Source: Massilia sp. Root351 (GTDB lineage Bacteria > Pseudomonadota > Gammaproteobacteria > Burkholderiales > Burkholderiaceae_D). Taken from it: a DNA stretch of 64,000 bases. The notes below the pieces were generated by a model. The model made no database searches. It saw only the letters and a list, made by a program, of their open reading frames with translations, and was not told the DNA's origin. The position numbers and the translations under genes are program-made. Below, in pieces: positions 44,278-51,621 of the stretch (position 1 is the first letter of the stretch; every line of letters begins with the position of its first letter). The stretch is taken from positions 199,420 to 263,419 of the forward strand of contig NZ_LMDJ01000023.1 in the NCBI RefSeq assembly GCF_001425045.1. The letters are read 5' to 3'.

Positions 44278-45131
44278 TGTCCGCACCGCGCACCCCCGCC
44301 GCGCTGCGTCTGCGTTCCGCAGGCCTGCGCTACACGCTGGTGGGCTGCGCGGTGCTCGTTATTGCGGTACTGCTCGCGCTGGGCACCTGGCAAGTCCAGC
44401 GCCTGCAATGGAAACTGGCTCTGATCGAACGCGTCAACGCGCGCGTGCACGCGGAGCCGGTGCCCGCCCCCGGCCAGCAGGACTGGGCCAAGGTCTCTGC
44501 GCAGGCCGATGAATACAAGCATGTCCACCTGACGGGCATGCTGCTCCCCGAATACTCCACCAAAGCGCAGGCGACCACCGAACGTGGCCCTGGCTATTGG
44601 CTGCTGACGCCGCTGTGCCTGGCGGACGGCAGCAACGGCGTCAGCATTGTCATGGTCAACCGCGGCTTCCTGCCGCTGGACGCTGCTGCCCGAGTCGAAT
44701 CCAGCCTGTCCAACAGCGTGCCCGCCGGCAGCGACGCCTGTGCCGCCGCCGCGCTGGCCGGCCGCGCTGCGGTGCGCCTGAACGGCTTGCTGCGCATCAG
44801 CGAAGTGGGCAAGGGCCCGATGGGCCTGCGCGCCAACGAGCCGGCGCAAAACCGCTGGTACGCGCGCGACGTGCACGCCATGGCGGCCGCGCGCGGCTTG
44901 CACACGGCGCGCGTGGCGCCTTACTTCGTCGATGTCGACGCCGGCCAGTACGTGGCCGACCTGGACCCGGCCGCGCGCCCTTACGGCGGCATGACGGTTA
45001 TTTCTTTCCCCAACAATCATCTGGTTTATGCTCTCACCTGGTACGCGCTGGCTGTTATGATGGCGGCCGCGCTGGCGTGGGTGATCCGCGACGAGCGCCG
45101 CCGCGCGCGCAGGGACGGCGCGGACGCATAA
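44274..45131 (+). CDS. SURF1-family oxidase assembly protein
   Basis: A 285-residue inner-membrane protein with the SURF1 topology: an N-terminal helix followed by GTWQVQRLQWKLALIERV, a periplasmic domain and a C-terminal helix with NNHLVYALTWYALAVM. SURF1 proteins help insert heme into heme-copper oxidases. Its overlap with cyoD implies it serves the bo3 oxidase encoded upstream. The C-terminal tail is basic (RDERRRARRDG), as expected for the cytoplasmic side. Confidence 0.9.
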   Translation: MMSAPRTPAALRLRSAGLRYTLVGCAVLVIAVLLALGTWQVQRLQWKLALIERVNARVHAEPVPAPGQQDWAKVSAQADEYKHVHLTGMLLPEYSTKAQATTERGPGYWLLTPLCLADGSNGVSIVMVNRGFLPLDAAARVESSLSNSVPAGSDACAAAALAGRAAVRLNGLLRISEVGKGPMGLRANEPAQNRWYARDVHAMAAARGLHTARVAPYFVDVDAGQYVADLDPAARPYGGMTVISFPNNHLVYALTWYALAVMMAAALAWVIRDERRRARRDGADA

Positions 45132-45143
45132 ACCGGGCGAGGG

Positions 45144-46466
45144 ATGATGTCGGGCCAAATACTTTCGATAGCAAAATTGCCGTCCTTCCTGGCCCAGGCC
45201 AGCGCGGGACAGGCGGCAGGGCACCAGAACATGCAGCAGCTGATCCAGCTGCGCTGGATCGCCGTGGTCGGCCAGGTGACCACCATCGCGGTGGTGGCCT
45301 GGGGCTTCGGCATCAAGCTGCCGCTGGTGTATATGCTGGAAGTGCTGGCCTGCCTGATCGCCTTCAACGTGGCCAGCCAGCTGCGCTGGCATGAAAAATG
45401 GGCGGTGTCGAACGCCGAACTGTTCATCGCCATGCTGGTGGACGTGGCCAGTCTCACGGCCCAGCTCTACCTGAGCGGCGGCACCTCCAATCCCTTCGTC
45501 TACCTCTACCTGCTGCAGGTGATCCTGAGCGCGGTGCTGCTGGAGGCGTGGTCGACCTGGACCATCGTCGCCATCGCCAGCGCCTGCCTGGCCGGGCTGT
45601 CGGTGTGGTCCAAGCCGATCGCGCTGCCGCTGTTCCACGAGCGCGGCTACTTCAGCCTGTACATCCAGGGCATGCTGATCTGCTTCGCGCTCAACGCGGC
45701 GCTGCTGGTGGTGTTCATCACCCGCATCATGAGCAATCTGCGCGCCGGCGACGCCATGCTGGCCAGCATGCGCCAGCGCGCCGCCGAGGAAGAGCACATT
45801 GTCCGCATGGGCCTGCTCGCCTCGGGCGCCGCGCACGAACTGGGCACGCCGCTGGCCACCTTGTCGGTCATACTGGGGGACTGGCGCCGCATGCCCGAAT
45901 TTAGCAAGCATCCCGAACTGCTGGAGGAAATCGGCGAAATGCAGGCCCAGCTGGCGCGCTGCAAGTCCATCGTCAGCGGCATTTTGCTGTCGGCGGGCGA
46001 GGCGCGCGGGGAGTCGTCGGCGCGCACCACCATCAACACCTTCCTTGACGAACTGGTGCAGGAGTGGCGCGCCAGCCGCCCGGTGGCCGCGTTCGAGTAC
46101 GATAACCGGATCGCGGACTTGCCGGTGGTGTTCGACTCGGCGCTGAAACAAATGATCTGCAATGTGCTGGACAATGCGCTGGAAGCGTCGCCGGAATGGA
46201 TCAGGCTGGAAGCCGCCTGCGACGATGGCGCGCTGAAGCTGCTGGTCAGCGACAACGGCCCGGGCTTCGCGCCCGGGATCCTGGAGCAGTTCGGCAAGCC
46301 CTACAATTCGAGCAAAGAGGCGCCCGGCCGCGGCCTGGGGCTGTTCCTGACGGTGAACGTGGCGCGCACCCTGGGCGGCACGGTTAGCGCCAGCAACCGT
46401 CCCGAAGGCGGCGCGGCCGTCCAGTTGAGCTTGCCGCTTACGGCCATCGCAGTGGAAGAGGAATAG
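45144..46466 (+). CDS. regB: Redox sensor histidine kinase RegB/PrrB
   Basis: A 440-residue membrane kinase. An N-terminal six-helix sensor contains the quinone-binding heptad GGTSNPF after the third helix, diagnostic of RegB/PrrB. The H-box AAHELGTPLATLSV carries the phosphorylated His, and LARCKSIVSGIL carries the redox-active cysteine. The HATPase domain ends GRGLGLFLTVNVARTLGG. It senses ubiquinone-pool redox state and phosphorylates RegA. It sits 12 nt after the SURF1 gene and two bases before regA, so oxidase and regulator are probably one transcriptional unit. Confidence 0.9.
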   Translation: MMSGQILSIAKLPSFLAQASAGQAAGHQNMQQLIQLRWIAVVGQVTTIAVVAWGFGIKLPLVYMLEVLACLIAFNVASQLRWHEKWAVSNAELFIAMLVDVASLTAQLYLSGGTSNPFVYLYLLQVILSAVLLEAWSTWTIVAIASACLAGLSVWSKPIALPLFHERGYFSLYIQGMLICFALNAALLVVFITRIMSNLRAGDAMLASMRQRAAEEEHIVRMGLLASGAAHELGTPLATLSVILGDWRRMPEFSKHPELLEEIGEMQAQLARCKSIVSGILLSAGEARGESSARTTINTFLDELVQEWRASRPVAAFEYDNRIADLPVVFDSALKQMICNVLDNALEASPEWIRLEAACDDGALKLLVSDNGPGFAPGILEQFGKPYNSSKEAPGRGLGLFLTVNVARTLGGTVSASNRPEGGAAVQLSLPLTAIAVEEE

Positions 46467-46468
46467 GC

Positions 46469-47035
46469 ATGAGCGCAGAAGAGGCATCAGGGCAGGAAGC
46501 GGCTGAGGTACGCCAGCTCATCATTATCGAAGACGACGCTGCCTTCGCGCGCACGCTGGGCCGTTCGTTCGAGCGGCGCGGCTACCAGGTGCTGCTGGCG
46601 GCCAGCCTGGAGGAAGCCGAAGCGCTGCTGGAGGAGCATTCGCCCGGCTACGCGGTGGTCGATCTCAAGCTCAAGAACAACACGTCCGGCCTGCTGTGCG
46701 TGCAGATGCTGCACGCGCACGACCCGGACATGCTGATCGTGGTGCTGACCGGCTTCGCCAGCATCAACACGGCGGTTGAGGCAATCAAGCTGGGCGCCTG
46801 CCAATACCTGGCCAAGCCCTCCAACACGGACGACATCGAAGCGGCCTTCGCCCACGTGGCCGGCAGCGCCGGCGTCGAGATGACCAACCGCTCCACGTCG
46901 ATCAAGACGCTGGAGTGGGAGCGCATCCACGAAGTGCTGGCCGAGACCGACTTCAACATCTCCGAAGCGGCGCGCCGCCTCGGCATGCACCGCCGCACGC
47001 TGGCGCGCAAGCTGGAAAAGCAGCGCGTCAAGTAG
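46469..47035 (+). CDS. regA: Response regulator RegA/PrrA (ActR family)
   Basis: A 188-residue response regulator. The receiver has acidic pocket IIEDDAAFA, acceptor Asp in AVVDLKLKNNTSG and LAKPSNTDD. A short linker leads to a Fis-type helix-turn-helix at the extreme C-terminus (DFNISEAARRLGMHRRTLARKLEK), near-invariant in RegA/PrrA/ActR. It controls respiratory and redox genes, plausibly including the cyo operon upstream. Two bases downstream of regB. Confidence 0.92.
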   Translation: MSAEEASGQEAAEVRQLIIIEDDAAFARTLGRSFERRGYQVLLAASLEEAEALLEEHSPGYAVVDLKLKNNTSGLLCVQMLHAHDPDMLIVVLTGFASINTAVEAIKLGACQYLAKPSNTDDIEAAFAHVAGSAGVEMTNRSTSIKTLEWERIHEVLAETDFNISEAARRLGMHRRTLARKLEKQRVK

Positions 47036-47053
47036 GCGCCTGGCGCGGCGCCT
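47034..47053. terminator. GC hairpin between convergent genes
   Basis: A 7-bp stem AGGCGCC (47034-47040) / GGCGCCT (47047-47053) with a 6-nt loop overlaps the stop codons of regA and of the convergent hypothetical gene. There is no T-run on the plus side, so termination strength is uncertain. Confidence 0.45.
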
Positions 47054-47567
47054 AAGCCTTGCCCTCGGCGCCGCCCTCCATGCGGGCCCGCGCCAGCGCC
47101 CATTCAAAGTCCTGCACCATGTCGTTCAGGCCGCGCGCGGTCACTTGCGGCAAGTCGGACTCCATCAGCGGCGCCGGCGCGGCGACCGGCCCCTTGGCGT
47201 ACACGATTTCCCCACCCGTCGCCTTGGACAGTTCGGCCAGCCGCGTTGTGGCCAGCGGCAGGCCATAGCCGTCTTGCGTCAGCTTGACCCCGAGCTTGTG
47301 CACCGTGCCGGCGGCGCCCGACGCATACACGGTGGCCACCACCTCGCCGTTGGTGACGATCTGCGCGTAGACCCGATCCGGGTTGTCCCTGGCGTGGCGC
47401 ACCGCGGCCGCTTCGCGGGCCTGCATCTGCGCCTCGCGCAGCTGCAATTCCGCCACCTGCTCGGGCGTGGCGGGCAGCACGAAGCCCGGCTTGTCTTTGG
47501 CCAGGTCGGCGATGGAGGCCACAGGGCCTTGCACGCGGAAGGAATTGCTGGATTCGATACGGGACAT
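47052..47567 (-). CDS. Hypothetical protein, 171 aa
   Basis: A 171-residue soluble protein with a helical, Gln/Ala-rich middle (AELQLREAQMQAREAAAVRHARDNPDRV) followed by a beta-rich part (YAQIVTNGEVVATVYASGAAG) and an acidic-basic C-terminus. GGGAG eight bases before ATG 47567 fixes the start; the frame runs on to 47627. No signal peptide or known domain. Convergent on regA, and I see no functional link. Confidence 0.6.
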   Translation of the reverse strand: MSRIESSNSFRVQGPVASIADLAKDKPGFVLPATPEQVAELQLREAQMQAREAAAVRHARDNPDRVYAQIVTNGEVVATVYASGAAGTVHKLGVKLTQDGYGLPLATTRLAELSKATGGEIVYAKGPVAAPAPLMESDLPQVTARGLNDMVQDFEWALARARMEGGAEGKA

Positions 47568-47680
47568 ACGGCCATCTCCCTGATTGTCTGGTAACGGAAA
47601 GTGTACATCGATTCCAGCGGTGGACAAGCGGTCATTCTTCCGGGTAAGATGATTTTTTTGCTAACTACGCGGAGACGAGC

Positions 47681-49012
47681 TTGATCAGCCAAAAACTGAG
47701 GCATCCAGCCGCCGTGGCGCTGCTGGCGATGGCCGGCCTGCAAGGACAGGCGCTGGCAGCCGATCAGGCCCGGGCCAAAGGCGCCGGCGGCGCGGCGCCG
47801 ACTGCCGCCGTTGCCGATTTCAGCCAGTGCGACAAGCCTGTCTGGCCGCAGGAAGCCTTGCGCCGCGAGCAGACCGGGGTGGTGACGATGGCGTTCAAGA
47901 TCGGCGCCGACGGCAGCGTCGAGGAATCCAAGGTCACCAAGTCCAGCGGCTACCCGCTGCTGGACGAGGCGGCGCGCTTCGGCATTGCAAAATGCAAGTT
48001 TCAGCCAGGCACCCACAACGGCAAGCCGCAGTCCGCGTGGATGCAGATGCAGTACGTGTGGACGCTGAAGGATGATGCCAAGGACCCGGCGGCGCAGGCG
48101 GTCTATGCCGAGACCCGCGCGGCCGCTGAAGCGGGCGATGGCGACGCGCAGCTCAAGCTGGGCATGATGCTCCAGCAAGGCAAGGGCGTGCAGCGCGACG
48201 ACGTACAGGCGCTGGAGTGGCTGAGCAAAGCGGCCGAGGCCGGCAGCGCAGAGGCGCAGTTCAGGATCGCCTCGCTGTTCCTGGCCCGGGAAAGCGGAGC
48301 GGTCACCGCCCAGCAGGCGCATGCGTGGCTGCTGAAGGCTGCCGAACAAGGCCACGCGATGGCCATGATGGGCCTGGCCGGACTGTACGCGACCGGAAAA
48401 GGCACGGCCAGGGACCCGGAGCAAGCCTTCGTCTGGCTGCGCAAGGCGGCGGACGCCGGCGTGATCCGCGCCTATGCCGCGCTGGCCTGGGCTTACCAGA
48501 CCGGCAACGGCGTCGAGCGCGACCCTGAAGAGGCGCTGCGCCTGCTGCGCCAGGGCGCAGAGCTGGACGATCCGGTGGCGGTGCAGGGGCTGGGGTTCGA
48601 ACTGTACCGCTCCCAGTCGCCGCGCGACCACGAGGAAGCCGTGCCGCTGCTGCAGAAGGCGGCCGACAAGGGCTGGGCTCCCGCGCAGACCTTGCTGGGC
48701 AAGGCCTACCGCGAAGGGCGCGGCGTGCCGGCCGACACCGAGCTGGGCAGCGAATGGATCCGCAAGGCCGCAGCGCAAAGCCACCTCGAGGCGCAGTACC
48801 TGATGGCCGAGCTGCTGGAGCAGGGCAGCGGCGTGCGCAAGGATGACGCGGAGGCGCTGCGCCTGTACGAGCTGGCGGCGAAACGCGGCTGGGCGCCGGC
48901 CGTGCTGCGCATGGTCAAAGTGGCCGAGCGCGGCGAACTGGGCCGGCCGGTGGACGTGGCCGCTGCGGCGCAGTGGCGCGGGCGGCTGCCCGCCGCGCGG
49001 GCCCCGCAATAG
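47681..49012 (+). CDS. TonB C-terminal-like plus Sel1-repeat secreted protein
   Basis: A 443-residue protein starting with TTG, preceded by GGAGACGAGC. A signal peptide (MISQKLRHPAAVALLAMAGLQGQALA) is followed by a TonB_C-like domain at about residues 45-125 (WPQEALRREQTGVVTMAFKIGADGSVEESKV, LLDEAARFGIAKCKF), then about eight Sel1-type repeats to residue 420 (YATGKGTARDPEQAFVWLRKAADAG style). There is no transmembrane anchor as in true TonB, so it is likely a periplasmic scaffold. Co-directional with a glutaredoxin gene nine bases on. Confidence 0.8.
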   Translation: MISQKLRHPAAVALLAMAGLQGQALAADQARAKGAGGAAPTAAVADFSQCDKPVWPQEALRREQTGVVTMAFKIGADGSVEESKVTKSSGYPLLDEAARFGIAKCKFQPGTHNGKPQSAWMQMQYVWTLKDDAKDPAAQAVYAETRAAAEAGDGDAQLKLGMMLQQGKGVQRDDVQALEWLSKAAEAGSAEAQFRIASLFLARESGAVTAQQAHAWLLKAAEQGHAMAMMGLAGLYATGKGTARDPEQAFVWLRKAADAGVIRAYAALAWAYQTGNGVERDPEEALRLLRQGAELDDPVAVQGLGFELYRSQSPRDHEEAVPLLQKAADKGWAPAQTLLGKAYREGRGVPADTELGSEWIRKAAAQSHLEAQYLMAELLEQGSGVRKDDAEALRLYELAAKRGWAPAVLRMVKVAERGELGRPVDVAAAAQWRGRLPAARAPQ

Positions 49013-49021
49013 GGACGGACC

Positions 49022-49459
49022 ATGGGGCCGCCGTCGCCTAAGCCGTTGCGCTCCGCGCCGTGGATCGCGGCCGGCGCGCTGGCCGCGCTGGCCGCGCTGG
49101 CCGCCGGCGCCGCCGTTTCGCTGGGCGGCGCCGGCGAACTGCGCGCGCAACTGCGCAGCCTGCTGGAAGACGAAGCAACGCCGGCCCAGACCGCCGCGCT
49201 GGCCGCGCAAGTGCGGCCGGGCGACGTGATGCTCTACACCGCCGACGGCTGCCTGTACTGCAACCTCGCCAAGGACTGGCTGGAGCAGCGCAGCTTTGCC
49301 TATACCGAGTGCAATATCAGCGTCTCCAGTGCCTGCGCCAGGGCCTTCCAGGCCTATGGCGCCAGGGGAACACCGTTCCTGCTGGTGCGCGGCGCGCCGA
49401 TGCGGGAAGGCTTCCAGCCCGGCGTCTTCCTGAAACTGTTGCGCCAGCAGCCGACCTGA
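49022..49459 (+). CDS. Membrane-anchored glutaredoxin-family protein
   Basis: A 145-residue protein with an N-terminal hydrophobic anchor (AAGALAALAALAAGAAVSL, about 16-36) and a C-terminal glutaredoxin/thioredoxin-like domain. The redox motif is CLYC (about residues 80-83) in MLYTADGCLYCNLAKDWLEQ, with a TPFLLVRG cis-Pro loop. It likely acts on protein disulfides or glutathione mixed disulfides at the outer face of the inner membrane. Nine bases after the Sel1 gene. Confidence 0.8.
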   Translation: MGPPSPKPLRSAPWIAAGALAALAALAAGAAVSLGGAGELRAQLRSLLEDEATPAQTAALAAQVRPGDVMLYTADGCLYCNLAKDWLEQRSFAYTECNISVSSACARAFQAYGARGTPFLLVRGAPMREGFQPGVFLKLLRQQPT

Positions 49460-49507
49460 CCGGAAAGTGCTATCCTTTTCGCCGGATTGTAAAACGGAGC
49501 GGTATCG

Positions 49508-50347
49508 ATGCAAGACTTTCTGGATGCGTACTGCGCGCGCATAGGCTACAGCGGCGCGCGCGCGCCCACGCTGGAGACCCTGCGCGCCTTGCAGCAGCTG
49601 CACCCGGCCGCCATTCCCTTTGAAGCCCTGGACCCGCTGCTGCACCAGCCGGTGGACCTGTCGCCGCAGGCCGTGGACGCCAAGCTGATCGCGGCACGGC
49701 GCGGCGGCTACTGTTTCGAGCAGAACAGCCTTTTCCAGCGCGTGCTGGAGGCGATGGGATTCAGCGTGGAAGGCCTGATCGCCCAGGTGCGCTGGCAGCT
49801 CGGCCCGGAAGCGGCGCTGCGGCCGCGCACGCACATGGTGCTGCGCGTGACCATAGACGGCACGCCCTGGCTGGCCGACGTGGGCTTCGGCAGCTGCGTG
49901 CTGACCGCGCCGCTGCGCTTCGACCGCGACGGCCCGCAGGAAACGCCGCACGAGCGCTTCCGCCTGCGCGCGGCCGGCAACGAGCAGCTGCTCGAAGTCG
50001 AGACTGGGAATGGCGACGGCGCCGCGTGGCAGCCCGTGTACCGGATTTCGCCGGCGCTGCAGACGGCGGGCGATTACGAGATGGCGAACTACTACACGGC
50101 CACGCATCCGGACTCGCATTTCCGCCACAAGCTGATCGTGGCGCGCACCACGCCGCAGGCGCGCCACGCACTGCTGCAGAACCGCCTGACGACACGGGAC
50201 AGCGACGGCAACGCCACGCGCAGCTATCTCGATGCGGATGGACTCGAGCAGGCGCTGCGCGAGGTGTTCCTGCTGCCGGTGGCGCCCGCGTTGCGCCCGG
50301 TGCTGGAGGCCGCCGCTGCCACCGTCTGGGACGACGCCGCGCGCTGA
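49508..50347 (+). CDS. nat: Arylamine N-acetyltransferase
   Basis: A 279-residue cytosolic NAT. The cysteine-protease-like triad is visible: Cys69 in RGGYCFEQN, His109 in RTHMVLRV and Asp124 in LADVGFG. It transfers acetyl from acetyl-CoA to arylamines and hydrazines, giving tolerance to aromatic xenobiotics. GGAGCGGT precedes the ATG. It forms the end of a co-directional run with the glutaredoxin gene and converges on the protease gene. Confidence 0.93.
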   Translation: MQDFLDAYCARIGYSGARAPTLETLRALQQLHPAAIPFEALDPLLHQPVDLSPQAVDAKLIAARRGGYCFEQNSLFQRVLEAMGFSVEGLIAQVRWQLGPEAALRPRTHMVLRVTIDGTPWLADVGFGSCVLTAPLRFDRDGPQETPHERFRLRAAGNEQLLEVETGNGDGAAWQPVYRISPALQTAGDYEMANYYTATHPDSHFRHKLIVARTTPQARHALLQNRLTTRDSDGNATRSYLDADGLEQALREVFLLPVAPALRPVLEAAAATVWDDAAR

Positions 50348-50371
50348 CGCGGCGGCGCCGGGGCTGGCGCG

Positions 50372-51139
50372 TCAGCAGCCTTGCGCGGTGCACAGCGCGG
50401 CGATGTTGCCGCTGGTGAAGCGCGGACCGTTGAAGGTCTGTCCGAAGGTGCCGGTGCAGGTGGAGCCGTCGTAGCCGTGCACCACCGAGTCGACATGGTT
50501 GCCGCCACGGTAGTCGCGCAGCCACGGCCCGCCGCTAGAGCCGAAGGTCATCGAGCAGCCGGTGTTGAGTACCGAGGTGCCACCGCAGCTGCCGCCGGGG
50601 CTGAAGCTCTCGGAGGCGCACAGCTGCAGCGTGTTGCCGCCGCCCAGGTTGCCCGGGTAGCCCAGCGCGTGCTGGCTGAGCACGCTGCCATAGTTCCATG
50701 AACGTCCCAGCCAGCCGGTGTAGAAGGTGACGCCACGGCCGGCCGCGTCCGGCTGCAGGGCGATCAGGCAGACGTCGGAGGCCACGTCGCCGTTGTTGAT
50801 CCAGCTGGTCAGGATGCGGGCCTGCGACCAGCTGAACACGCCGAAGGGCGCGTTGCCGCTGTTGTAGGCCGGGGCGAAGGCCCAGCCGCCTATCCAGTTG
50901 CCGCGGCCACGGTCGTAGCAGCAGTGTGCCGCCGTGACTATGATGTTGTTGCCGCTGATGACGGAGGCGGAGCAGCTGCCGGCGTTGGTAAACAGCTTGC
51001 CGATCGCGCGCGGGGTGTTGTTGTTGGCAGTTTCCTGGTATTGGGTGAAGATGTCGGCTGTCGCATGCGCCGGGCCAGCCCGGCCCAGCGCGGCCACGCC
51101 GGCCAGCGCGGCCAGCGCCATGATGGTGTACTTGTCCAT
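50372..51139 (-). CDS. Secreted trypsin-like serine protease
   Basis: A 255-residue protein with a signal peptide (cleavage near AHATA, residue 27) and an S1-type protease domain. The triad is seen in IIVTAAHCCYD (His), DVASDVCLIAL (Asp) and FGSSGGPW (Ser). Eight or more cysteines suggest several disulfides in the exported enzyme. No propeptide of alpha-lytic type is evident. It stands between the NAT gene and a small secreted protein on the same strand, to which it may be linked in expression. Specificity is not readable with confidence. Confidence 0.85.
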   Translation of the reverse strand: MDKYTIMALAALAGVAALGRAGPAHATADIFTQYQETANNNTPRAIGKLFTNAGSCSASVISGNNIIVTAAHCCYDRGRGNWIGGWAFAPAYNSGNAPFGVFSWSQARILTSWINNGDVASDVCLIALQPDAAGRGVTFYTGWLGRSWNYGSVLSQHALGYPGNLGGGNTLQLCASESFSPGGSCGGTSVLNTGCSMTFGSSGGPWLRDYRGGNHVDSVVHGYDGSTCTGTFGQTFNGPRFTSGNIAALCTAQGC

Positions 51140-51163
51140 GTCGGATCTCCCTGCCGGGTTCGG

Positions 51164-51514
51164 CTAGCGTTGTTGATCGGGGGCTTTCCAGTCGTCGGGA
51201 TGCAGGCGCCGCGCTTCCTCGTCGGCCTTGGGATCGGGCGCGCCGCCTTCGGTGTGCTCGGCCTTGGCGCCGGCCTGCGCCTTGCGTTCGGCCGCCGTCT
51301 GCGTCTTGCGCTTGGGCTTGCCCTTGGTGGCGTTCCAGTCCAGCGGCCTGGCGTTCAGGCGTTCTTCGCGGGTCTGGTAGGACGGCTCGGCCAGGGAACG
51401 GGCCGGGTCGCTGTCGCGCTTGATGCTGGTGGTGGGCTCTTGCGGCGCTGCGGTGGCGGGGCCGGCCATGAACAGGGCGGCCAGTGCAGCGAGGGATGTG
51501 GCTGTGGTCGACAT
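51164..51514 (-). CDS. Small secreted hypothetical protein, charged
   Basis: A 116-residue protein with a signal peptide (LAALAALFMAGPATAAP) and a mature part that is strongly charged and probably disordered (KGKPKRKTQTAAERKAQAG, DPKADEEARRLHPDDW). A very strong ribosome site, AAAGGAGG, lies just before the ATG. It lies 24 nt upstream of the serine protease gene on the same strand, suggesting a shared transcript; a chaperone or inhibitor role would be speculation. Confidence 0.6.
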   Translation of the reverse strand: MSTTATSLAALAALFMAGPATAAPQEPTTSIKRDSDPARSLAEPSYQTREERLNARPLDWNATKGKPKRKTQTAAERKAQAGAKAEHTEGGAPDPKADEEARRLHPDDWKAPDQQR

Positions 51515-51532
51515 ATGCGCCTCCTTTAGGTG

Positions 51533-51555
51533 AAGCGGGCGGTCCGGCCCCGCTT
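51533..51555 (-). terminator. Hairpin in the leader of the small secreted protein gene
   Basis: A 7-bp stem AAGCGGG (51533-51539) / CCCGCTT (51549-51555) with a 9-nt loop lies between the hybrid kinase stop (51622) and the AAAGGAGG ribosome site of the next gene. There is no T-run, so it is either a weak terminator of the stressosome operon or a leader structure. Confidence 0.35.
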
Positions 51556-51621
51556 GCTAAAGTTCAGCCTAGGCCGCCGCCGCCGATATGCAATGGTTTG
51601 CTGGAACAGGATTGACGCAGG

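Noticed and set aside
44106-46487. 793-codon minus-strand open frame opposite SURF1 and regB
   Set aside because: Spans several well-supported genes and has no recognisable domain.
47279-50167. 962-codon minus-strand open frame
   Set aside because: Crosses the Sel1, glutaredoxin and NAT genes in antisense; only the short stretch near 47279-47567 overlaps a real minus-strand gene, and in another frame.
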